Assembly: GCF_052117125.1 (NCBI RefSeq)
Contig: NZ_JBQKJT010000003.1
Coordinates: 180,951 to 244,950 of the forward strand
From: Avoscillospira_A sp052117125
Lineage (GTDB): Bacteria > Bacillota > Clostridia > Oscillospirales > Oscillospiraceae
Direction of reading: 5' to 3'
DNA: 64,000 nt
The notes beneath the pieces were generated by a model. The model did no database searches. It was not told the DNA's origin and worked only from the letters and a program-made list of their open reading frames with translations. How positions within the stretch are numbered: position 1 is the stretch's first letter; the number at the start of each line of letters is the position of its first letter. Shown piece after piece: positions 15,277 to 23,481 of this stretch. The position numbers and the translations under genes are program-made.

Positions 15277-17398
15277 TATTATTGTAAAAGGTATAAGAAC
15301 GAACAATCTAAAAAACATTGATATAGAAATATTCAAGGACGAAATTAATCTGATCCTTGGACCTTCGGGTAGTGGCAAATCCACGCTTGCGTATGAAACG
15401 ATTGCACAAATAGGACAGCATGAATATTTGTCGATGTTTGCAGATGATGTTTTCGAACCAACATATAAGGTTCAATCTTTTTGCAATATGTTACCCGCAG
15501 TCCCTATAAAGCAATCAAATAATAATAATAACCTTCGTTCGACCATTGGTACCTACTTCGGGATGAACAGAAAGATAATCCTTCTGTTTTCAGCAATCTT
15601 GAACATTAATGAAGATTTTTTTTCGTTAGTTAAAGAAGAAAACCTATGTGAAAAATGCCACGGTTTAGGTTTTGTAACCCAATTAGATGTTAACAAAATT
15701 ATCGCACCACATACAGCAATTAAAGATGTTCCGTTCCGATGCTGGAATCGCTATAAGGATTTTTTTTCTCGAATCCTTATTGAATATTGCGAAGATCTAG
15801 GAATTGATACTAACTCGACTTTTTACAGCTTGTCATCTGAACAACAACACAAGCTTCTCCATGGAGTCAGCGAAAGAAAGTATACGATAAAATATAAAAA
15901 GGTCGGACAAACCTCTAGCAGAACTACAAAATTTTATGGTGTTCTATCTGGCCATGATATGCTACCAGGATGTTCCATTAGCAAAGCATTTTACTCTAAT
16001 GTGGAATGTGACTGTTGTCATGGAAGAAAATATAATGCTGACCATTTGAATTCAAAAGTATTTGGATTATCAATTGGAGAATTTCTTACGATGGAATTCG
16101 ACAAATTGCTACCGACAGTTGAGAAAATGGTAAGAAGTATTTTGGATGTTCAATTGAAATTTGTATTAATCGAGTTATATAGTTTTGTTAAGAAGACGGT
16201 TGAACTAAAATTAGGACACTTGTCTTTCAACAGAAGTATTCCGACGTTATCTGGAGGAGAATTTCAACGATTGAAGTTAGTACAGGTGTTTAATACCCAA
16301 CTTTCAAATCTGTTGCTTGTATTAGATGAACCACTAGCTGGTCTATCTGTAAACGAAAAACCGATTATCAAACAAAATATAATTAATTTAGCCGAGCAGA
16401 ACACAGTCCTTCTTGTAGATCACAGTACAGAATTCTGCGCTTCTGCTAAGCAGATTATTTGTCTCGGTCCAACTGGAGGAACTCAAGGGGGCTACATTAT
16501 TGATGTCGATCAATACCTCCTTAAGCAATCTATGCCAAATCTGTTTTCAGCGCCTGATTGTGATAAGGTGATAGATGTTCGTGCTTGTAACTCAATTTAT
16601 CAATATAAAGGTGTGGATGTAAAGATTGCTCTAGAACGTATGAATCTCGTTACTGGTGATTCTGGTATTGGAAAGACAACAATATTGCGTGAATATTTTC
16701 CTCAGATATTTGATAGCTATATATATATTAGTCAAAAACAAATTATGGGTAATAAAAACTCGTGTGTAGCTACAGCATTAAATGTTGCCACACGAATATC
16801 GGCTTTGTATGGAGACAGATTTCATAAGGATAAAAAAGAGTTTTCAAATTTAACAGGCAATAAAGGGTGTTGTCAGAATTGTGGTGGTGCAGGATATTTC
16901 GAGTACGGGGTATCTGGAGGCACGACAGTAAAGGTTGAGTGCAATAAATGCCACGGGACAGGTTTTTCTGATAATTTGATGCAATATAAAATTGATGGGA
17001 AGAGTATTTTTGATGTATGGATGATGACCATTGATGAAGCCATGGCGTTTTACGATGGAAAAGACAAAAAACTTTTCGATACACTTGCGGTGGCTAGTTC
17101 CGTAATGCTCGGGCATTTAAGGCTTGGCCAAACAACAAGTTCACTGTCAGGCGGAGAAAATATCCGAATTAAATTGATTAAACAAGCATATTCGACTGCA
17201 AAGATGATTGGCATTGACGAGCCATTTAAAGGACTTAATGTTACGGAACGAAATGCAATAGCAATCTATCTCGATAAATTGCGTCAGAAAGGAAAAACGA
17301 TAATAGTAATTGATCATACCGAAGGAATAGAGCAGTTCTTTTCATTTCGATTAGTAATTCAAAATGAAAATGGGATGATTACTGGAAAACATCTTTGA
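15266..17398 (+). CDS. UvrA-like ABC ATPase lacking the UvrB-binding region
   Basis: A 710-residue protein with two ABC cassettes in the UvrA arrangement. Walker A motifs are GPSGSGKST (32-40) and GDSGIGKTT; signatures LSGGEFQRLKL and LSGGENIRIKL; Walker B LLLVLDEPLAG and IGIDEPFKG. Zinc-type pairs CEKCHGLG (128-131), CDCCHGRKY and CQNCGGAG with CNKCHGTG match UvrA modules. After RSTIGT the sequence passes almost directly to CEKC, so the roughly 120-residue UvrB-binding domain is missing, as in class II UvrA such as DrrC and Ecm16 that protect producers of DNA-binding antibiotics. It overlaps the maturase by 11 bp. No transporter is present in the cassette. Confidence 0.87.
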   Translation: MQNNIIVKGIRTNNLKNIDIEIFKDEINLILGPSGSGKSTLAYETIAQIGQHEYLSMFADDVFEPTYKVQSFCNMLPAVPIKQSNNNNNLRSTIGTYFGMNRKIILLFSAILNINEDFFSLVKEENLCEKCHGLGFVTQLDVNKIIAPHTAIKDVPFRCWNRYKDFFSRILIEYCEDLGIDTNSTFYSLSSEQQHKLLHGVSERKYTIKYKKVGQTSSRTTKFYGVLSGHDMLPGCSISKAFYSNVECDCCHGRKYNADHLNSKVFGLSIGEFLTMEFDKLLPTVEKMVRSILDVQLKFVLIELYSFVKKTVELKLGHLSFNRSIPTLSGGEFQRLKLVQVFNTQLSNLLLVLDEPLAGLSVNEKPIIKQNIINLAEQNTVLLVDHSTEFCASAKQIICLGPTGGTQGGYIIDVDQYLLKQSMPNLFSAPDCDKVIDVRACNSIYQYKGVDVKIALERMNLVTGDSGIGKTTILREYFPQIFDSYIYISQKQIMGNKNSCVATALNVATRISALYGDRFHKDKKEFSNLTGNKGCCQNCGGAGYFEYGVSGGTTVKVECNKCHGTGFSDNLMQYKIDGKSIFDVWMMTIDEAMAFYDGKDKKLFDTLAVASSVMLGHLRLGQTTSSLSGGENIRIKLIKQAYSTAKMIGIDEPFKGLNVTERNAIAIYLDKLRQKGKTIIVIDHTEGIEQFFSFRLVIQNENGMITGKHL

Positions 17399-17470
17399 TC
17401 CAATGTGATAATGAATGGAACCTATAAATCATAGACACTTTCCCAAGTAGACTCGGGGCTCTAAAACCCA

Positions 17471-17495
17471 GAGGGGCATCCATTGGATGGCCCTC
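17471..17495 (-). terminator. Hairpin between UvrA-like gene and relaxase
   Basis: An 11-bp stem with one mismatch around a 3-base loop. Read leftward it follows the relaxase stop and is followed by TGGGTTTTAG, so it probably ends the relaxase transcript. On the plus strand it could also end the RiPP transcript. Confidence 0.5.
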
Positions 17496-17509
17496 CGTGT
17501 ACATGTGCG

Positions 17510-18895
17510 TTATCGGGGGATTTCATACCGCTGACGGTGTTTCTTTTTCTCCTGCGGAGGATGCAGCCGCTGCCGCATCCTCTGTTCAATTTTCAACTGA
17601 TTTTCCATCTCTGGCACCTGTTCCAGAATTTTTTGCGCTGTTTTCTGCTGTTGCCGCAGTGTGGTCAACATCCGGGTCAGTTCTGTCCGCTGCTCCTTCA
17701 GAATTTCCATCCGTTCGCCGGGATTGCTGCGGCGCATCCGATTGTAAAGTTCCTTCCGTTGCCATTCCTTTTCCTCAATCCGAAACGTAATGGAAAACAA
17801 AAAATTCTCCACATCTTCCTGTGTATGCAGCTGTTCCCGGTGAATCAGTTCCATCTGCCGGGAATATTGCTGGAGGTTTCTGACCTCCTGCCGCATGGCC
17901 GGAGAGAGGGGTGTCGTGCGCCGCTGTTTGGGAAACAGACCGAGAAAGTAGCAATAATGCAGGTACAGCGCCAGAAATCCGGTGATTTTTTTCGTGTGTT
18001 TCGCTGATCCCAGTAATGTCATTGTGCGCGGCTTCTGCATCTGCTGTTTCTGCCGGGCGCGGTATTGGCTCCACTGTGCATCCTTTTCCCAGGGCTCCAG
18101 CACCGCGATTCGCTCCCGAATCCGATGCGGGTCGTATTCTTCCCCAAGGCGGAACATCCGCACGGCTTTTTTGGCTCCGACAGCCCGGATGGTGGGATAT
18201 TTCCGATTTTGATACTGGATATGATAGCCTTTACTCTCCATGAGCGTACAGAAGTGAAACCAGTCATAGGCCATGGGAATTACCTGGTCGATGGTCTCCC
18301 GCATGAGATTGAAGACAGTTGGCTCTCCGCGCTTTTCTGCAAAATAGATGTTCCGCGGTGTTTTGCCCTTGGGATGCTCAATCACCGTCAGATTGTGTTC
18401 CCGGCACAGTGCATCGGAGATCTCCCGCATCCGGTAAAATGCCCGTTTGTCGCAGTTGAACTTCTGGCCGTCCTTGTAGCTGACCGAGTTGATGACTAGG
18501 TGATTATGGTAAGTACCGGTATTGAAATGGGTGGCGATCAGCACCTGGAACCGGTCACCCCACATCCGTCTGGCCAACTCTACGCCCAACTGGTGGCACA
18601 ATTCCGGGGATACTTCACCGGTTTTGAAGCTCTGAACACAGTGGTAGGCCAGGTTGCCGCTGGTCTTGTTGAAGTGCCGCTTGACGTACTGCATATCCTC
18701 ACAGGCATGGTCACGACGGCAATGGAGGGTTGTAACATACATGGTTTTCTCCGGGCCGCTGGTGACCTTGTCGCAGTTCTGTGCATAGTGGAGTACCTGC
18801 TGCATATCGGAGAACTCGGTTTTCTCTGCGTTCTCCGCATAGCCCACCACCCGGCTGAGACTATCCTTGATGGCCCAGATCTTCGTGATGCCCAC
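17510..18895 (-). CDS. MobP-type relaxase
   Basis: A 461-residue relaxase that nicks oriT and carries the strand into a recipient. It starts GITKIWAIKDSLSRVVGYAEN, with the catalytic tyrosine expected in this N-terminal region. The metal-binding triad is in ATHFNTGTYHNHLVI (histidines at about 123, 130 and 132). The last 120 residues are charged coiled coil. I choose the GTG at 18895, which has AGAAGG upstream, over a TTG at 18922 with no site. It overlaps the small gene before it. No coupling protein is present, so transfer would depend on a co-resident conjugative element. Confidence 0.9.
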   Translation of the reverse strand: MGITKIWAIKDSLSRVVGYAENAEKTEFSDMQQVLHYAQNCDKVTSGPEKTMYVTTLHCRRDHACEDMQYVKRHFNKTSGNLAYHCVQSFKTGEVSPELCHQLGVELARRMWGDRFQVLIATHFNTGTYHNHLVINSVSYKDGQKFNCDKRAFYRMREISDALCREHNLTVIEHPKGKTPRNIYFAEKRGEPTVFNLMRETIDQVIPMAYDWFHFCTLMESKGYHIQYQNRKYPTIRAVGAKKAVRMFRLGEEYDPHRIRERIAVLEPWEKDAQWSQYRARQKQQMQKPRTMTLLGSAKHTKKITGFLALYLHYCYFLGLFPKQRRTTPLSPAMRQEVRNLQQYSRQMELIHREQLHTQEDVENFLFSITFRIEEKEWQRKELYNRMRRSNPGERMEILKEQRTELTRMLTTLRQQQKTAQKILEQVPEMENQLKIEQRMRQRLHPPQEKKKHRQRYEIPR

Positions 18896-19079
18896 GGGCC
18901 ACACCTTCTTCCAGATCGTCAAATAGCTCTGCTGGGTTTGGCTGGGTCAAGTCCTCACCAATACCCACCCGACGTAGGTAGGCCGACAGACCAATACCGG
19001 CCTGTTTAGCCTGGGCCTCCATTCTCCGTTTCTCCTGTTCCGTCACACGAATATGAATGTCGCAGGTTCGGTTATCCAA
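18861..19079 (-). CDS. Small relaxosome accessory protein (MobC-like)
   Basis: 72 residues starting at TTG with AGGAGG 6 bases upstream. The sequence IHIRVTEQEKRRMEAQAKQAGIGLSAYLRRVGIG has the ribbon-helix-helix pattern of MobC/NikA-type oriT-binding proteins, followed by a short acidic tail. Its end overlaps the relaxase start by 35 bp. It is shorter than the usual 100-120 residues. It probably binds the repeats just upstream (19085-19205). Confidence 0.7.
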   Translation of the reverse strand: MDNRTCDIHIRVTEQEKRRMEAQAKQAGIGLSAYLRRVGIGEDLTQPNPAELFDDLEEGVARGHHEDLGHQG

Positions 19080-19084
19080 AGGTT

Positions 19085-19205
19085 CCTCCTTCCTCCGGGG
19101 TCATAGGGGCGGGAGCCCCTTTCGGCTCCGCCGCCCAGGCTTTGTGGCTACAAAGCCTATGCTCGCTACACTCCAGGACACCCCTTTATGGGGCGCCCTG
19201 GTTTT
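19085..19205. other. Candidate origin of transfer (oriT)
   Basis: Just upstream of the mobilization genes lie a perfect 9-bp inverted repeat (19137-19145 with 19150-19158) and a longer imperfect hairpin (19173-19201). Inverted repeats next to a mobC-relaxase pair are the usual setting of oriT. The nick site cannot be located by eye. Confidence 0.4.
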
Positions 19206-19228
19206 CCGGTTGTTCTAATGGGAACTCC

Positions 19229-19251
19229 CTGCAAGAAATGCAATAAATGCA
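19229..19251 (+). repeat. 23-bp repeat, copy 1 (inverted partner at 20608-20630)
   Basis: Identical over 23 bases to the complement of 20608-20630. It lies just beyond the stop codon of the DUF3987-type gene, while the partner lies inside the first part of that gene, so the pair flanks most of the coding region in opposite orientation. Confidence 0.8.
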
Positions 19252-19260
19252 GTAAATTCC

Positions 19261-20763
19261 TCAGGTCAGTGGATTGACAATAATCCGCACATCTGCTGGC
19301 CGTCCGGCAGATTGACGCTCCGGTTCCTCCAGCCGCAGATAGCCATGTTCCTCCAACAGCTCCAGCGTGGGGAACAGGTCTTCTGTTTTCTTAAAGAACT
19401 TTCCCCGGCACATCTGAAACAGTTCTGACCGCTTGATTTGGCGGATGCTTTTCTTTTTCAGCTTGGCCAGCACAAAGCGGCCTTTCTGGATGCTCAAGTC
19501 AGTGCCCATTCTGGAGTAGGCATAAGTGGCATGTGCCAGAAAATATTGACCAATGGCAATGGCATGGGACATGGTTCCAGCAGAAATCTCCCGACTTTCT
19601 TCGCCCATCTCCGCACAGTGGAGCAGTCCAGCAATTCGCAACACGGCACCGATATACTTGCTGGCCCAGTCGGAAATGGCTTGTCCTTCGCCGGTCAGAA
19701 ACCGCTCATGCTCCTCAAAATATACTGCCATCCGATCGGATGCCTGCTGGGACAGTACCAGGGTCTGTATTTCTGATGGGCAAAACGCCATCTGCTGCAC
19801 AATCAGATTCTGATAAGCGGACTGTATCTCTGGCGGAATGGGTGGTGTACAAAATACACGGCTGCCGATGCGGGAGGGCGGGGAAGCGTACAGGAACCGG
19901 GCCAGCAGGCCGCGGCCGCTCATGGTGGTGTTGTCCATGATTTCCTCCAGCACACTGGGCTGAATGGATAAGATGGCAGACAACGCAGGGTGTTGGATAC
20001 ACTCCGCCTCCCGGCACATCCGATCCACATAAATGGGGTCACCACAGTGGCCTTTGAGCCAGATATCCATGTTGGTTTTATTGGAGTACCGTCCGGCCAT
20101 AATATCAAAAATACCGCCCTCTGTGGAAATGACGGAGAACACACCGCCATTGGCTGCCATCAAGCTGGTGAGGGCTTCACTGGAGCAGTCATCGGCAAAG
20201 AAGCGTACCGGTTTCTGCTCCGATGTATCTTCCGGCTCTGGTTCTCTCTGCTGCTGGAGATACGCCTGTTCATACTCGTAAAGAAATCGCGTCATATCCC
20301 GCATGACACTGGATTTTCGCTCGCCAGGGGCGGCAATAACCACCGTATACAGACTGAGCGGTTCATAATATCCCGGTGTTCCCTCCACACGGTATTTACC
20401 CTGCAAACAGACAGCCTGTACTCCCAGACTGATGACCGCTGCCATATCCGGGGAAGTCTGGCTGTGCTCAGCCACAGCCTGGACATAATCGTGTATTACA
20501 CCAGGCAGCGCATCCAGCGGAAAGGCCGGAAGATTACACCACTGCGGTGTCAAGGGTATGGGTGGTCGAAAGGCTGGTGTTTCTTTTTCGGACGGTTTGG
20601 AATATTTTGCATTTATTGCATTTCTTGCAGCGTACTCCGCAGACCGGTTGTCAAAGAGGGAATTTCTGAGTATACTATCTATGTCTTTTTGATTCGGCTG
20701 CCCCACATCTGCGCCAACAGATGGAATCGGGGCAGTCGTTTTTTCATTGGGATCAGTCCACAA
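19261..20763 (-). CDS. DUF3987-type (YfjI family) replication-associated protein
   Basis: A 500-residue protein. After a variable N-terminus it shows PQWCNLPAFPLDALPGVIHDYVQAVAE and TVVIAAPGERKSSVMRDM, a P-loop-like segment in which GERKSS stands for the usual GxGKS, then FADDCSSEAL and ISTEGGIFDIMAGRYS, typical of DUF3987 proteins linked to plasmid and element replication. The C-terminal 90 residues resemble a winged helix ending GRPADVRIIVNP. The TTG start at 20763 is chosen because AGGAGG lies 8 bases upstream; a TTG at 20790 has no site. It overlaps the excisionase-like gene by 11 bp and is probably co-transcribed with it. Confidence 0.78.
   Translation of the reverse strand: MWTDPNEKTTAPIPSVGADVGQPNQKDIDSILRNSLFDNRSAEYAARNAINAKYSKPSEKETPAFRPPIPLTPQWCNLPAFPLDALPGVIHDYVQAVAEHSQTSPDMAAVISLGVQAVCLQGKYRVEGTPGYYEPLSLYTVVIAAPGERKSSVMRDMTRFLYEYEQAYLQQQREPEPEDTSEQKPVRFFADDCSSEALTSLMAANGGVFSVISTEGGIFDIMAGRYSNKTNMDIWLKGHCGDPIYVDRMCREAECIQHPALSAILSIQPSVLEEIMDNTTMSGRGLLARFLYASPPSRIGSRVFCTPPIPPEIQSAYQNLIVQQMAFCPSEIQTLVLSQQASDRMAVYFEEHERFLTGEGQAISDWASKYIGAVLRIAGLLHCAEMGEESREISAGTMSHAIAIGQYFLAHATYAYSRMGTDLSIQKGRFVLAKLKKKSIRQIKRSELFQMCRGKFFKKTEDLFPTLELLEEHGYLRLEEPERQSAGRPADVRIIVNPLT
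20608..20630 (-). repeat. 23-bp repeat, copy 2, inside the replication gene
   Basis: The exact inverted partner of 19229-19251. In the coding frame it spells part of AARNAINAK. Similarity continues imperfectly for about nine more bases (GTAAATTCC against AAATATTCC). Confidence 0.8.
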
Positions 20764-20962
20764 TGCTGCTCCCTCCTGTGTGCTGCTCAATCCACTGAAT
20801 CAGCTTGTCTTTGGGTACCAATTTCCGTTTTCCGATTTGCAGCGTGGGAAATTCCGCAGAATTGAGCAGCTGATAGGCACCAGCTCTGGAAATTCCCAGG
20901 GTAGATGCCAGCATATCTGCATTCAGAATATCCGGCAGATTGGCGTAGGCTTCCGTTTTCAT
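20753..20962 (-). CDS. Excisionase-like helix-turn-helix protein
   Basis: 69 residues with the MerR-like winged helix pattern of small excisionases and plasmid DNA-binding proteins: ADMLASTLGISRAGAYQLLNS then FPTLQIGKRKLVPKDKLIQWIE. The start follows AGGAGG. It is the first gene of the leftward operon and its promoter overlaps that of the divergent Xre regulator. Likely roles are directing integrase to excision and autoregulation. Confidence 0.82.
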   Translation of the reverse strand: MKTEAYANLPDILNADMLASTLGISRAGAYQLLNSAEFPTLQIGKRKLVPKDKLIQWIEQHTGGSSIVD

Positions 20963-21007
20963 GGTAAATTGCCTCCTCCTATAAAAAATTGTCCAAGTAT
21001 TTTATAC

Positions 21008-21047
21008 TTGACACAATCATTCTATGATGATATTATCAGACTGTCAA
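21008..21047. promoter_or_regulatory. Face-to-face overlapping promoters with palindromic operator
   Basis: Rightward: -35 TTGACA 21008-21013, -10 TATTAT 21031-21036, spacing 17. Leftward: -35 TTGACA (as TGTCAA, 21042-21047), -10 TAGAAT (ATTCTA, 21019-21024), spacing 17. The two -35 boxes lie in 11-bp inverted repeats (TATACTTGACA and TGTCAAGTATA), and a third half-site forms CAAGTAT-TTT-ATACTTG at 20994-21010. Polymerase cannot occupy both, and a repressor bound to these sites would cover both -35 boxes. Confidence 0.82.
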
Positions 21048-21106
21048 GTATATCGGATACGATTTGGCCGACATTTAGTATTTCATACCATACAAGGAGG
21101 CGCACT

Positions 21107-21925
21107 GTGAAATATCCAGTTTTTCCCTATACTCAACGAGAGGCTGAACGGGCAGGCATTTCCAATCGCGCAGAGCGGAACCGCAACTGTCTGTTTGCCC
21201 GCAGACTGGCACAGCTCCGGGCCGAAAAGAAATTATCCCAGCAGAAACTGGCCGATCTGCTGGAAGTCTCCAAATCCACCATCAGTCTCTATGAGACCGG
21301 CGATACGGTGCCGGATGCCAAGATGATTGTGCGGATGTGTGAGATTTTTGAAGTCAGTTGCGACTATTTTCTCTGTCAGTCCGATTACCGGGCCGCAGAG
21401 GAAAAAAAGCAGACTATTGAGGAGATTGGGCTGTCTGAGTTAACCGGTCAAAGGCTGAATGACCTGGACTTGTTTACCATGGAAGATGTCTATGAACATA
21501 TCCAACTTCCGTTTTCTCCCAAAGGTACATTCAATCGTCTCTGTGAAGATGCACGATTTGTAGCCATGATGCGGCTTTTGACAGATAGCTACCAAATGCG
21601 GATTGCCGCTGCACGAAACGTGGAAAGAGAACCCTTGCAAATCACGAATATGGAAGTGATAGGATGCCGTCAGATTTTGGCTGCCCTTGGCGAAGTGGGC
21701 GTCCCCATGGATGATTTGGCCGAGGTGTATTTACAGCGGGCCAGTGAACTCTTTAAGGAGATTGCCAGAGCGTTCCCCACGGAAGACCCGGAAACAGGGG
21801 AGAAGTATCGGATTCAAGGCCAGGGCAACATGTTCAGCCCCCTGCTCCGTGGCAAATGGAAAGATTTCTCCTGTCCGGGAGAAACGTCCCCTCAAGCAGA
21901 ATCCTCAGAGGAGCAAGCACTCTGA
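21107..21925 (+). CDS. Xre-family regulator of the element
   Basis: 272 residues from a GTG with AAGGAGG 6 bases upstream. Residues of about 30-90 form an Xre-type helix-turn-helix (ARRLAQLRAEKKLSQQKLADLLEVS and on). The remaining 180 residues are helical with no domain I recognise. Divergent from the excisionase-like gene over the shared operator and 35 bp before integrase, it probably sets the choice between integration and excision. Confidence 0.82.
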   Translation: MKYPVFPYTQREAERAGISNRAERNRNCLFARRLAQLRAEKKLSQQKLADLLEVSKSTISLYETGDTVPDAKMIVRMCEIFEVSCDYFLCQSDYRAAEEKKQTIEEIGLSELTGQRLNDLDLFTMEDVYEHIQLPFSPKGTFNRLCEDARFVAMMRLLTDSYQMRIAAARNVEREPLQITNMEVIGCRQILAALGEVGVPMDDLAEVYLQRASELFKEIARAFPTEDPETGEKYRIQGQGNMFSPLLRGKWKDFSCPGETSPQAESSEEQAL

Positions 21926-21960
21926 TATTCTGATATAAAATCCATGTTAGGAGGAATTGG

Positions 21961-23073
21961 ATGCCCAAAAAACGCTCCAATGGCGAAGGCGCATTGCGGA
22001 AACGCAAAAACGGCCTTTGGGAGTGTATGATGATGATCGGGTTTCAACCCAACGGAAAAAGAAAATACAAGAGCTTTTATGGAAAGACCCAGAAAGCAGT
22101 TTTGCAAAAAGTACAGGACTATAAACTGGCACTGGAGTCCGGCCTGGACTTGACCACAGAATTGACCTTTGGGCAGTGGTCGCAGACTTGGTATGAGGGC
22201 TATGCAGGACAGGTATCCCCCACCACCTATGAGGGCTATCGCTATACGTTGAAAATTCTCAATGCCACTTTCGGGAAAAAGCTGCTCAAACAGATCAAGG
22301 TTGCCGATGTGGAAACCTTTCTGAGGGATCTGACCAAGGACGGCGCCCATCAATCGCTGGCGTCCAAATGCCGTGGCATGATGTTTCAGATCATGAAGAA
22401 GGCCCAGGCCAACGATTTGATTCTGAAAAATCCTGTGGAATTGGCAGACAAGTTGAAACAGGCCCCGATGCAAAACAAAAAGGACTCCTTCACAGCGGAA
22501 GAAGTCCAGGCATTATTTCAATATCTGCCACAGGATAAGGTTGGGAATAGCATTCGCTTGCTGCTTTTGACCGGTATGCGCAGCCAGGAACTGCTGGTGT
22601 TGGAAGCGATCCATATGGAGGCCGACGGTTCCTGTATTCATATTCGGCAGGCGCTCAAGCAGATCCGTGGCTCCGTGGCTATTGGCCCGCCTAAAAGTGC
22701 CAGCAGCATCCGGGATGTGCCAATTCCCAAAGCCTATCAAGCAATGGTGGCAGAGCTGAGAATGGAGTGCAGCCCGTATCTCTGGACGGGAAGAAGCGGT
22801 GACAAGCCCTGCAATCCCACCCATTTTCGGGACAAGTTTCAGACGGCTATTGCTGCGGTGCCTGGGGTGCGGAAGCTGACGCCCCACGCTTGCCGCCATA
22901 CCTTTGTCAGCCAGCTCCAGGCCCAGGGAATTCCTATGGAGACCATCCAGAGCCTTGCCGGACACGCACAGATAGATATGACGGAACATTATCTCCATGT
23001 GCAGGATGGGGTCAAGGCTACAGCGGTGGAACGCATGGCAGACCTCATTTTGAACCGGCAAGCGGAGAAATGA
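21961..23073 (+). CDS. int: Tyrosine integrase, Tn916/ICE type
   Basis: 370 residues. An N-terminal arm-binding domain (KKRSNGEGALRKRKNGLWE) is followed by a core-binding SAM-like domain (about 60-165) and the catalytic domain with Arg in TGMRSQEL, HACRHTF, LAGHAQ and the nucleophile Tyr in TEHYLHV. GGAGG lies 8 bases before the ATG. It ends 174 bp from the right attachment repeat and points at the tRNA, as usual for such elements. It should recombine the 46-bp tRNA-Ala repeats. Confidence 0.94.
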   Translation: MPKKRSNGEGALRKRKNGLWECMMMIGFQPNGKRKYKSFYGKTQKAVLQKVQDYKLALESGLDLTTELTFGQWSQTWYEGYAGQVSPTTYEGYRYTLKILNATFGKKLLKQIKVADVETFLRDLTKDGAHQSLASKCRGMMFQIMKKAQANDLILKNPVELADKLKQAPMQNKKDSFTAEEVQALFQYLPQDKVGNSIRLLLLTGMRSQELLVLEAIHMEADGSCIHIRQALKQIRGSVAIGPPKSASSIRDVPIPKAYQAMVAELRMECSPYLWTGRSGDKPCNPTHFRDKFQTAIAAVPGVRKLTPHACRHTFVSQLQAQGIPMETIQSLAGHAQIDMTEHYLHVQDGVKATAVERMADLILNRQAEK

Positions 23074-23129
23074 AAATCGTGTATCCTACGTGCTGACAGT
23101 TCCAAATAGTCCATATAATCCCATCGTCT

Positions 23130-23160
23130 TTCTGGTACCGTTCTGGTACGGATTCTGGTA
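23130..23160 (+). repeat. Three TTCTGGTA repeats, candidate integrase arm sites (right end)
   Basis: TTCTGGTA at 23130-23137, 23141-23148 and 23153-23160, spaced 11 and 12 bp, the same octamer and orientation as the pair at 11102 and 11114. Location between integrase and attachment site fits arm sites. Confidence 0.55.
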
Positions 23161-23210
23161 TTTCTGTTCCTATAACAAAATATAGCAAAGATTTTCTGGG
23201 CAAAGATAGA

Positions 23211-23246
23211 AAAAACGTCCTGAAATCTTGCGATTTCAAGACGTTT

Positions 23247-23248
<2 letters not shown>
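23211..23248. terminator. Element-supplied terminator for tRNA-Ala
   Basis: Arms 23211-23227 and 23232-23248 pair with one mismatch around TTGC, with A5/T5 ends. It touches the 3' end of the leftward tRNA-Ala and replaces the chromosomal terminator now at 10892-10925. It would also stop rightward transcription from the integrase. Confidence 0.85.
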
Positions 23249-23323
<75 letters not shown>

Positions 23324-23356
23324 ATATTCAACTATGCACGCCCTTAGTGCTTTGAT

Positions 23357-23385
23357 AGTATACCTTGTTTTTTCAGATATGTCAA
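23357..23385 (-). promoter_or_regulatory. Promoter of tRNA-Ala
   Basis: Leftward -35 TTGACA (23380-23385) and -10 TATACT (23357-23362) are 17 bp apart. The -10 lies about 34 bases before the mature tRNA 5' end. Confidence 0.85.
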
Positions 23386-23481
23386 CTCTTTTTTTCAAAA
23401 ATTTTTACACAAGCCATGCGTTCCGTTTTGACGAGGAACGTGGTACAATGAGGACAACCAAAACAGAAGGGAGCGAACGGT

